Assembly (NCBI GenBank): GCA_949318235.1
Contig: OX439132.1
Location: 30,949,465-31,013,464, forward strand
Source of the DNA: Ecdyonurus torrentis
Lineage: Eukaryota; Arthropoda; Insecta; Ephemeroptera; Heptageniidae
Length of the DNA: 64,000 nt
Reading direction: 5' to 3'
Under the pieces are notes generated by a model. The model saw only the letters and a list, made by a program, of their open reading frames with translations, did no database searches and was not told where the DNA came from. The position numbers and the translations under genes are program-made. Shown in pieces: positions 52,733-64,000 of the stretch (positions are counted from its first letter, which is position 1; the number at the start of each line of letters is the position of its first letter).

Positions 52733-54069
52733 AGGGAACCTCAAAGTTGAGCTGGGCAGCTTATATCCATAGATTAATTTTGTAATTGACTTTTGGATAA
52801 AAAAAAAGTGTTGGACAATAAATTTTATAAAAGAAGGTATAATAAATGATTTTATGGGTTGTATTTTATTTACAAATAGACCCAGAACGGTATAAATTTG
52901 ATTTAAAACAACATCAACAACAACTGTATACACGATTGTGATAATATGTTACCATTTCAAATTTTCTCATAAGAATAACATTACAAATTAAATTTAGCAC
53001 ACATTTTTGAATGGCTAAATATAATATGTTACTAAACTTCAGCTATGTATACATGTCACTTTGTCTTGTATCTCTATCTTCGGCTTTGAGTGTAAGTGCC
53101 GTATAGTATATCCAAAAAAATTTGATGAGATTTTTAACTTTATCAAAAATGGAAGTAAGGGTATAATAGTCCTATCAAAATTTTTGAGCTTTACGACACT
53201 TGAACTCTAAGCAGACGCTCTGCGAGATTTTATGAATGTTCGATATTTCTTAAATAATGATTTTTTTTAACCAAAATTTTTAACCAACCCCTATTACATG
53301 AACCTTATGGCCATAATTGTAATCCAATACATACAACAATTGTTATATTATGTAAATACCACTAACAATGTTAACCATTTTTATAAGTAATTTACGCCAA
53401 ATTATGTCATTTAAAACAAAAATAGATTATACAATTTTAATTATGTAATAGAAAAGAGGGAAAGATCATTCACATATAACACAATAAATAGTTAAATATT
53501 TGCAAAATTAAATATTATTATGAGGGAAAAAAATGAAAAAGGATATGCAAATTTTATAAATAATTTACATGTTTGCGCAACATGCTAAACATATCTTAAA
53601 ACAGATTTAAAGAAATAAAAATTATTGCTCTGTTTATATTTTTATGTATGTCAATTTTACTAAATTTATTAAAAAATAATAATAATAATAATAATAATAA
53701 ATCTTAGGTATTTTAGGTACATTTATATTTGCACACGACATATTTTGATGATATTTTAAACTAAACAAAAAGTAAGACACTTCAAAATTATGCAGAGTGT
53801 ATAAAGTACTTGACCTTCCTGATAATATTTTAATGACCTTTGATTTCACTTCTTTTTAGGTGGAATAGAACAAATGTAAAATATATAATCTTTTATAACA
53901 AATAAATTAATATAGGTTGGATTAATATAAAAAATTATTGATAATAATGTTATCTAGATATGTAGAAAGACAAATAATTGATTAAAGAGGGGATTAATAG
54001 GTGATGAGGTTGAGGTTGAGATTTTTTTAGATTCACTTGTCAGGATCTCGTCAATTAGAAAGCACCAAG

Positions 54070-54112
54070 ATGTCTTCACAAGACGAGAAAAAAGATCTTG
54101 ATTTGCCACCTC
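54070..54112 (+). CDS. Candidate first exon of a second peptide transporter gene (tandem paralogue)
   Basis: ATG followed by 13 codons beginning MSSQDEKKDLDLPP and a strong donor C|GTAAGT. Exon 1 of the complete transporter (35195-35237) is also exactly 43 nt, also leaves one C of a split codon (phase 1), and also reads M-S/T-S-Q then acidic/polar residues. Solute transporter paralogues commonly lie in tandem. I found no exon 2 or 3 between here and the window end, so the rest would have to lie beyond 64,000 or the exon could be an orphan. Inference from length, phase and position only. Confidence 0.45.
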
Positions 54113-54291
54113 GTAAGTTAAAATATTTTATACTTATTTCAGGAAAATTATAGTTTTTAATCAAATTATTTTTGGGTTTATAATAAATTTAATTATTAAA
54201 TGTTAAATTTCGTATGTATATATTTATTTTAGTTTCAATCAGTGGTGTATTATAGCAGGATCAGCAGGATTATGTGTGATTGCAACATCCT

Positions 54292-54639
54292 TTAATGGAA
54301 TAGACCAGAGAAAAACATAAGCATTTATATCACAAAACACTTGATGGGACTTACATAAATAACATTAGTTTGTCTCAAAACCCAACAGTAGCCCCGTAGC
54401 AGTGATCAGAAAAGTCAATTTATGCAATCCGCACAACATTTTCATACTAATTTTTGCATGTTTCTGACGTCATAAACATGAATTTTCACGCAAATTGTAT
54501 ACTTTACAGTTTTTTCACGCTCTCTCGTGGGGTTACATTAACATTGTGGTAAAAATTGTCATCAGTTTTGAAGATCCCATTTTGTGTTTATTCATTATAA
54601 AGCACATGTCATGCTGTTTTATGTGGTCTATGGCTTTAA
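54292..54639 (+). mobile_element. TTAA-flanked MITE, copy 2 (about 348 bp)
   Basis: Same family as 4399-4741: same ends, same TTAA flanks, shared interior words such as CAACAGTAGCCCCGTAGCAG. Inserted about 180 bp downstream of the candidate transporter exon at 54070. Confidence 0.85.
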
Positions 54640-55524
54640 AAAAAATAAAAAAAAGGAGACAATAATTTAAAGTGAGAAACAGAAGGTTGGAAAAGGTTTA
54701 GAAAAACACACACAAGATTTATGCGATAATTTATTGAAAAATTGACAACACTTCTAAATAATAATTTCAACAAAAAAAAATTATAAATATACCATTTTTA
54801 ATTTCAACATATTGTTAATACAATAACATTGCAAAAAATTCACAGACAAAATTTGAATCAAAAATAATAACATAGAAAAGCAAATGATAGATATTTAAAC
54901 TCTGATCGTTTGGCTCAATGATTGATGAAGGTTTTAATCTTAATTTTAAAAACTATTTTTAAATTATTGTTTTAAGAATCTCTATTTTTCATATCATCTA
55001 AAGTATAAAGCAATAAATAATAATGAAAATTATTGTTTAAGATAGAAATTATAGAAATAATAGCAAAATAGTTTGTTATATAAAAAAACACAGTTATAAT
55101 TCCAAGAAAATTTATTTTATTATAATCGAATGATAATTGCTTTTGAATTATTACTAAGCATCAACAAGTTATATTATTTTATAGACTTGTAATTTGACTT
55201 TTGTGCGCAGTTTTTATTTCTCGTAATTTACAACAGAAACGGTAATTGAGCTAGAAAAATGACCAGTAAGTGCTTATTATATACTTGTGGTCAGTAATTT
55301 TTGGAATTCTGTCCGGCTATTTTGTAATTCTTGAAATATTTAGATAGTACATGCTATATAGCTCATAAAACTAATATCACTTGGAAAAGAAAGTTTACTT
55401 TTTTTTTTCAAATTCTTAAGTCTTCTAGTTTTGTTTTTGTAACTTACTATTTTTATTTAATAAATGTATTAATCTAGCGAGACATACAACAAAACATATC
55501 CTACCGTTGTTTAATTTAAAAAAA

Positions 55525-55536
55525 GGAGAGAGAGAC

Positions 55537-55573
<37 letters not shown>
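55525..55573. repeat. AG microsatellite
   Basis: AGAC then AG units, followed by GACAGATAGACAG. Confidence 0.9.
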
Positions 55574-55578
<5 letters not shown>

Positions 55579-55619
55579 AGATAGACAGAAGTGTATGTAT
55601 GTACTGTACTGTACTGTAT

Positions 55620-55749
55620 GCATACACACAATTGTAATAATAATATATTTTACCATTCAAAAACTCGCACTAAATTTGCAAAGTTATTGTTATGTGAAAA
55701 ACACGCACTAGATTTAAATGGTAAAATATATTATCGCAATCGTGTGTAT
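55620..55749. mobile_element. 130-bp MITE-like inverted repeat
   Basis: ATACACACAATTG...AATATATTTTACCATT at left is mirrored by AATGGTAAAATATATT...CGTGTGTAT at right. The interior contains a GCACTA direct repeat. Confidence 0.7.
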
Positions 55750-58700
55750 CTATGAAGAAAAAAAAAATCAAACGTTATGATAATCCATATAAGAGCGTAA
55801 TCTATAAGCAAATCATAAACCTGTTTTTTTCTATTCCTAAAAATAATAAGATAGCTCATACTCATAACTCATAACACAACTTTATTACCTATACTGTATA
55901 TCAGTGAAGTGACATATTTATGGAACAGAAAAAGTAGTGAAGAGATAGCTTCCTTACTTAGATATTAATGTGTACCAAGGAACGCATCGTTGTAAATAAA
56001 TAAATACATAATACCAGCATCATAATCTCATTTAGCAAGAAAAATACATCGTATACGATTTTTATTTCTTTTTTGGTATTCCTAAATTGTACAAAACAAG
56101 GCAAGATTATTATCAACATTTTATTATTCATCCAAGTTCAAATTTCTAAATGATACCCATAATATCTTCTTATTTAATTTTTTTTTTTTAATTTACGTAA
56201 ATTTCAGATTTAAATATGAAAAAGCATTATAACATTTTATTAAAAAGTAAGTTATAGTAACTATAGAACTTAAAATTATTACTGAAATTAAAATTGTTTA
56301 ATCAATTTTCATTTAAGATGTTAGCATATAATTATCAATTTCCTCGTAACTTTTAATTTAAATATTTGTAATTATATGATGTATAATAATTTAAACAAAT
56401 GATGATGATTATTTTTGTTATAATTGCTTTAGGACATGATATAATTTTGTTTTTTAGATCAACTCAGAGTGGAAAATAACCGCCCTTTTTTTCAAATGTA
56501 GTACAAACCTATTGTTATTTAAACTTGTTTATAAAATATTTGTAACACTTTTTTTTTTTTTTTTTTTTTTTGTTCCAACCAATGTTTGATTTATAGTCAC
56601 ACCGTACAGTATATCACACAATTGAAATCTTTTTTTATTGTAAAGTAAATATAATAATATAACGACAATATAGGAGTTAATATTATAAAAGTATATAATT
56701 TATAACATTTTGATATTTCATGTTGACTATCTTCTAATCTGTGTTCACGATAATAACTTTACAATAAAATAAAATATATGACGAAAATAGTAACCGAGAA
56801 GTGGATGTTATTATTATTATTGTTTCTTTGGCATTGGTTATTATGAAATAACTAGATATTTTGATTAATAATTTTAATAATGTATAACTTTTTTAATGCA
56901 ATGCTCTAACAAAATAATGAATAGCGTTTCACAATATAGTAATTTAAAAATTTTAGAACTTTATATCTACTTGGGAAATAGAGTACTATACAAATGTATT
57001 TAAATTACTTTTATTGATAATATTGGTTTAAAATTGAAAATTGCAAGGATTAAAAAAAAAAAAAAAAAATGTTGCACACATCTTTTTAGTTTACTTTAGT
57101 TTTTTATTTTTTTTATTTATTTATTTTATTTTTTTTTGATATTTTTACATTATGATACTACCATAATATGATTAAAAAAATTTGATCATCTAGTGAAAGA
57201 ATGGAAAACTATATATATGATTTTTTTTATTTCTTATTATATTAATAATAATAAGAAATGTGTTATTTTGAATTATAATTTGCATGTACAGATATAATCC
57301 GTAGCACAGACACTGAACGTGATATAAATTTTTACTATATTGTGGTATGCATGCATATATACATACCACATAATTATACATATATAGAGCATTCAGTTAA
57401 TGTAAGTCTATTTATGAAATTGTTTTGCCGTAAGACAATTTGTATACATCACATTATGTGTACAACATAAAAATAAGTGATTTTTAATTGAGATACAAAT
57501 CATAAGTACTTTTTTTTATGGAGATGCCGTGTCTAAGTTTAGAACATATTAGTTTATTTCGTAATATCACTCTTTGTTTACTTTCATTGTTGTACATAAT
57601 ATTATATTATATAGTAGTGTGGGAAGGTGCAGGTAGGTCGTTATTGTAGGATTTAAATTTTACGTAGGTTAAAATAGAGCAGATTGTATAATCTATTAAT
57701 CACATTTCCTCATGGTAATAATTGCAATAATAATTGCGTTAATCAGAAATAAAAGTTTTCAATAATAGTTAAAAAGAAAGTAATTCTCTATATATGTTTT
57801 TATGTATGTATATTATGGATGTATGTGTCTATACTATATATATATATACATATAATATATAAAAAATATATATGACATTAAAACAAAAACAAGTTTTAAC
57901 TAATTCAAGTTGATTTGAATTATAGATTAACCAATTCAATTATATAGTCATTTAACTTTTTTTTTTAAATAAAATATGTAAAATATGTGTTACAATAAAT
58001 AACTATTATTCTACTTTTTTAAGATATAGACTAAATAAAAAACAACCTTAATGTTATATTTATATTAACTATTAAATAAATATATTTAAATTTTCTATCT
58101 TATATTATCTACTGAACATTTTGTAGATAAAGTAAAATATGAGACATTTAATTATATGCATACGAAAACGTCCACATGTGGTAAAAGATAATTTTATATA
58201 TATTTTTTTTTTATTATTATTATTATTTTTAAATATAATATAAAATTCGTCCTCAATTTCCCATATAATAAACTGTACATAATAATATAAAAATTGTAAT
58301 GAGTTTATTAAGTTTACTTCACAATTGTGACATGAGAAAACGCCTGATATGTATTGATATTTGTACATAAAGATAGGTCATAAGAGGTCAACGTAAACCT
58401 GCTTGTTCACTTGTTGCTTTGGATGTTTTGGAGTGGAGCCAAGGCGGTAGAAAGTGAGGCAGGCAGCTTATACATTTATATAGGGCTAGGGCGCCACTTT
58501 TAGCTCTAACTGCTTTCACTGTAAGTTGAGCATAATTTTAGGCAGTATTATTAAATATTTAATATAAATTTAAATCCTACAAATATACATATTTATAATT
58601 TGATATAAAATAATATCAACTTCAAAAAGGTTATTTTTGTAACAAAAACCAACTAGACTCAATATTAAACATAAAATGTGAACTTCATGAGATGGGACCA

Positions 58701-59319
58701 TCATACATACACACATTACTTCCCTCAACTATTATGTACCCTCAAAAACTTGGGTTAAAAAACTGTAAATTAGGCAACTTTTAGAATACATTTCGTCACG
58801 AGTTCCACGTTTACAATAGACATTGTTGCGCAGGTTAACTATACTTTACAAATTTTCTCACCAGTTTGTGAGGGTACAAAAGGGTTAAAAGGGACAAAAT
58901 ATAATGTATGTTTAATAGTCCCATCCCAAGATTTATCATTGACGGGATTTTTTTTTTTCGAGGCCAGGGCCAAGATCTCATTACTGACATGATAGCAACA
59001 ACAAAATTTTAAAAAGATTAAAAACAATATGATATAGCAATGTCAATGATTTTTTATATATATAAAATAATACACTTTATAAAAGCAATCTTACGTAATG
59101 TACCCTTTCTGCAACTTTAAATTTTGCAAAAAGTAATCTATAAAGGAAAATAATGCTTTGCAAATCTTTATATGATGCAATCAAATAATTATCTTTTACT
59201 TATATAATTGTAAATTTTAGTTTGTTTTTTCTTCTGGGGAAGAATAATAAAAATTAATAGTTATACTGTAGATACTTCTAATGATTTTTCCTGCTTTATC
59301 TTCTCTTATTATATGTGTG

Positions 59320-59325
<6 letters not shown>

Positions 59326-59371
<46 letters not shown>
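59326..59371. repeat. TA microsatellite
   Basis: About 23 units. Confidence 0.9.
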
Positions 59372-59373
<2 letters not shown>

Positions 59374-60989
59374 TACTTGATGAACTTAAATGTTTACCAA
59401 TATTTATATAAAAAAAATAGAAATGTTGCGCATACTTCGGATAGTATAATACTTGGAAATCTAGAATTAACTAGTTTATAAAATGAATAGTTAAGTCAAG
59501 TATTTTGAACATAGACGTATTACAATTAATATAGCTCTATCATTCAACTCTTGGATTACATTTGTCAAGTTTACAGATAACGTTATACATAGATAAAAAT
59601 GAAAGTTACAATCTATAGGGCGTTTGTAATTAGGGATGAGAGAAATAAGACACAATGACGGGAGGGTGATTATTTATATCACGCACATCACGGTCAATGA
59701 TTCACGATTTTTTGTTTAAATGATTGACCGGAACTTTAAATTAGATGAGCTTTTTTTTTATTATTAATACTTATACATGTATATCGTCAGTAAAATAATA
59801 ATTTCCTTGCCTGAAACCGATTTACTATAAGAAAATATAATAACTTAATCGTATGGAGTAAAAGTGGCTATATTAACTTCTTTTTTTTTCTCTCTGTGAC
59901 ACATTTTTGTACCGTGCAATTTATAAATATATTAAGAAAAGAGATAGGAAAAAAAAAAAAAAGGAGCTAAATATTAAAATGATTGCTTCCTTAAAATTTT
60001 AACGAATGTACCACAGATTTATTTTTTCTTCGCTCTGTTTTACCAGTGATAATAATAAAATGTTAAGTTATTGCAAATATCACACAGAGTTTATTGTATT
60101 GTAGTATAATCTACTACAATATTATTTATATATATTTCTGTGCTGTATGCATGTCATTATAGCCTTTTCAAAAATTGCACACACAAAAAATATTGAAAAA
60201 GGTCTATAAGCAATAAAAAAAGAAAGCATCCCTTCCAACAAGGTTTTAAAGGTTTTAAAGATGTCCCCTTACTATTTGTATCTAAGGGACATTTTCAACA
60301 ATAATTTTTTGAGGGTTTACATGGCCTATTAGCATAATATAAAAAAAAATTATATTGAAATAAGACACAAGAAATTATATTATATGACATTTTAATCATT
60401 AAAAATCAAATATTAATTTTATTATATTTTATTATCAAACTAAATAATTTAATGATAAAAAGCAAAAAATGTGGATATTCCAATTAAGAAATCAATGTAA
60501 AGATTTAGAAGCAAAAATTAATAACAATGAAACAGCTTTAGATAACAAAAGATTGAGATTAGAAATAACCTTGCTAGGTTGGTTATAATACAGTATGTGT
60601 ATATTATACGTTATACATTTAATCGATCTCATCAGTCATTTTATTTTTATTACGCACGATTATACCGTTCTCTTGTTTCATACATACGTAAAATAATCAC
60701 TATCAGGTGTTATCATGAATTATTATTATTTTTTTCGTAGCGTCTCTATAACTTGCAGTATCAGAAAGATAAAAATGTATTATTATATTATAACATCTAG
60801 TATTTTTCTATATTTTAAAATTAATTAATTAATGCTTAAAATATTGGGTTATTTTATAATGCACAATGCAAAGGATCACGGATAGAGCTCATAACGAATA
60901 GATATTAAGGCTTAAAATCTGTGATGTTGGATCAAATAATTTCTGTGAGTATGGAAAATTTTCAAAATATATATATATATATTTGGAAA

Positions 60990-61174
<185 letters not shown>

Positions 61175-61797
61175 AATATGTTAATTCAAAAAAAAATTAA
61201 TGATATGAAATTAATAACTTGCACTTAAGGTCTTGCAATCTATCTTTGGTATAGAGCATGTTTTTTATTTCTTTACGGCACAAATAAAAATTTATAAAAT
61301 TCTATAAGTAAGACAATTCAGAATTGCAATATTTACTTCAACAGAAATATTATAGGATTATTTTGAAAAAATACCTGTTTGGTTTGAAATACCAATCTAT
61401 TTGTATATATACTAAAAATTTGATTTCATGAAACAGATAAGAAAATTGCAAAAAGGTTAATTTACTTTATACACTAATACTTTTCTTTCCTTTAAGGAAC
61501 GTATAACTCATTATTGATCATTTAAACTTCTATTTTTGAAATAAAGTTATTTTAAATATCAATTTCATTTAAAACTAGAACACACGTTACAAGTCCACGT
61601 GAGGTTTATTAATACTGCAAGAGATAATAAAATTATTTACTGTGGCATATATTGGTTATCAATGTCAGTAAAATACATATAATTGTGACACTTCAAATTT
61701 CTGTAATCTTTGTGTCATTCAAAAATAATTGTCAATCAGATTGATATAAAGTTTTGAAAAGGTTATTACTAATCTAAACATTCCAAGTGGATTTTTG

Positions 61798-61799
<2 letters not shown>

Positions 61800-61879
<80 letters not shown>
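61800..61879. repeat. TA microsatellite
   Basis: About 40 units; another of about 25 is at 62341-62392. Confidence 0.95.
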
Positions 61880-61883
<4 letters not shown>

Positions 61884-62333
61884 AAATAATATATTTTATA
61901 TATTTTTATATATATATATATATTAAAATCAAACAATAGACATGTACGATTTCATCACATAAAAATTGATAAAATATTTATTACTCTCTTTATATTTACT
62001 TTTATTTGTGTATGCTGAAACCCTTATATAAATTGTGAAGCTTTTAAGTGTTACTTTTATCAATATATTATATAGCATAAAAAAAAAGTGTATGAATTTC
62101 ATGTTTTATTGTGAAGCATGTCGAGGTCGACAGAACAGGTTGACTGACTTTATTATCATCTATATTATGTGAGGGAGAGAGTAGACAAACTGATTACACG
62201 CCCACTTTGTTAATGTAGTACCGAAAAAATTTTAGGGTCTCGGTGCAAACAAGTGTGACCATCAAAATAATATATTTTTATACTTGCCAACTTACTGTAT
62301 TTTATCATACACACATATTCTACAGGACGATTA

Positions 62334-62392
<59 letters not shown>

Positions 62393-63809
62393 ATAGTAAA
62401 ATTACTGCTAGTTCTAATTAAAGTAAATGTATACCAAAATATAAGGCAAAATAATGTAAATATAATATCATATAAAAAACAATAATACTATAAAGAATTT
62501 TCTTTCAACAGATAATTTTGTATATAAAATTTAGTATTTGAATTTATGAGTATATGCTAATATATTATACGATAATTACTCGTTTAGTAAGCAATAAAAA
62601 AAAAGAGTAATGCTAATAAAAACGGCATTAAGTTTTTAAATATTATGAATATGCTGGCACAATTCTACGAATATTTGGAAATTTAAATAATACAAAATGC
62701 AATAGTATATTAATTATCGCACATACTACACGTTCGGACAGAGCTGATGTTATCCATGTATATGTTTGCAGGTGTGTATAATTATACCTTCGTTCAGTAC
62801 ACCACTCTCTCATCTCTGTACCTGATATATAACCAAGTGAATTAAAATTGGCTCGCGTATACATTTACACATTATGTCCATCCTTTCGTCCGGATTCCTC
62901 ATATAAAATATATAATATACATTGAGACCGTTACGCGACCCACATTATATTGTTATTTCTTGCATGTATGTTAAGTTTTAGAGATGTAGTAGCACAACGT
63001 ATCATTATTACTAACTCTTCTCTTACTCCATCTCGCATCATTGATCACTATTTATATACAGTACATACATATATATATATATAAATAACTAGTTCGCGTC
63101 TATAGCTATTCTCTGCCCTTCATTTATTTGCAGATATTGCTATAATTATAATGATTATAAAAATTAAATAATAATAAATAATCACGATTATTACTTAAAA
63201 TCGTGAAATATAAAATATACTTTTAAATTAACCCTGATTTTCTATCAATGTTAAACTTTTTTTTTTTTTTTTCGTGAAAAATAAATTTATAATTTGTTCA
63301 ATTACAAACAATGTTGTGTTCTTATTATTATTATAAGAGCATTTTTATGTTGTTTTCATCGCGTACGTCTTGTTGTTATTAATGTTATATGCGAGGCCTT
63401 TGAACTTAAAAATGAAACAATTATGTATGTTTTATAGTCTAATCGATAAATTAACTTTTTGATGGGTATAAAAACTTAAATCAGTTAAACTTACAATTTT
63501 CATATCATTTAAAAATTATAAAGCACAATTTAATAATAGTTATTATAAAATGTGCTTTGATTTTTGAAAATTTTACTCTAACGTTCAACTATTTTTGCAA
63601 AATGCATTAATGTATTTTCAGTTGCATCTGTTTTACTGTAGGTACATTCAAAGTACTCAAAGTTGTAGAGTAGTAATTTATTTATTTTATTGCATGATTT
63701 CTATAGTCATTCAACAAAAAACAAAATATACTACTATAGTTTTGCAATTTGTAAGTGACAGCTAATTAATTACCGACGTTGATATGTGAAGTGAAATTTC
63801 TCTGTCTCT

Positions 63810-63811
<2 letters not shown>

Positions 63812-63855
<44 letters not shown>
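63812..63855. repeat. Poly(T) of 44
   Basis: Uninterrupted T tract followed by ACAG. May be an antisense poly(A) tail of a retrocopy, but nothing recognisable adjoins it. Confidence 0.9.
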
Positions 63856-63858
<3 letters not shown>

Positions 63859-64000
63859 GTAACCACACATTTAATAAGTATATATGCAGGGATAAATATT
63901 GAAACCAATAAACTTTTAATTTTAACTTTCGCAATGAAAAATTTCCTTTTTTTAAACAAATTTGGTAATTAACTATAAGGTCACTCAATTAGTCACACTT

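Larger units (their letters stand above)
51350..54069. other. Transporter 3' flank and intergenic sequence
   Basis: Contains the transporter 3' UTR, simple repeats, and a less AT-rich unidentified block around 51960-52090. No exon is seen. Confidence 0.55.

Noticed and set aside
56450..56505. Possible transporter exon after TTTTTTAG at about 56458
   Set aside because: The continuation from the 54070 exon reaches a stop without a donor and encodes nothing transporter-like.

Overview
The window is animal nuclear DNA: spliced genes with GT-AG introns, extremely AT-rich non-coding sequence, very long TA and CT microsatellites, and many palindromic transposon remnants. The gene repertoire (a bric-a-brac/jim lovell type BTB-pipsqueak factor and a yin/Opt1-like oligopeptide transporter) points to an arthropod. 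A crustacean is my best guess from the microsatellite load, but this is inference, not shown.

Layout. (1) 1-15,120, plus strand: the 3' part of a BTB-pipsqueak transcription factor gene. Four coding exons are visible; the BTB exons lie to the left of the window or were not found. (2) 15,121-24,138: intergenic, AT-rich, with foldback elements. (3) 24,193-33,380, minus strand: a complete seven-exon Aurora kinase gene (582 codons predicted). Its introns are packed with foldback elements and with two degenerate copies of a retroelement carrying an antisense-strand type I hammerhead ribozyme. (4) 33,381-35,194: divergent intergenic/promoter region with an E2F site on the Aurora side. (5) 35,195-51,349, plus strand: a complete 16-exon proton/oligopeptide transporter of the SLC15/PTR family (722 codons predicted). 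Intron 13 carries a full-length, nearly pristine LTR element (44,462-50,310; two 1,444-bp LTRs, AATT target duplication) that has no pol gene but an intact 756-codon ORF of unknown function. (6) 51,350-64,000: mostly AT-rich sequence and microsatellites. A 43-nt exon at 54,070 matches exon 1 of the transporter in length, phase and style, suggesting a second transporter gene running off the right edge.

The exon models of all three genes were built by hand. Frame and phase agree at every junction, which is the main support for them. Most interesting: the LTR element landed 19 bp upstream of the exon-14 acceptor of the transporter and separates a likely branch point from its AG; its only ORF contains three tandem 48-49-residue repeats and resembles no family I can name. 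Second: the paired hammerhead relics in the Aurora introns, which together define the ancestral ribozyme although each copy alone is damaged.
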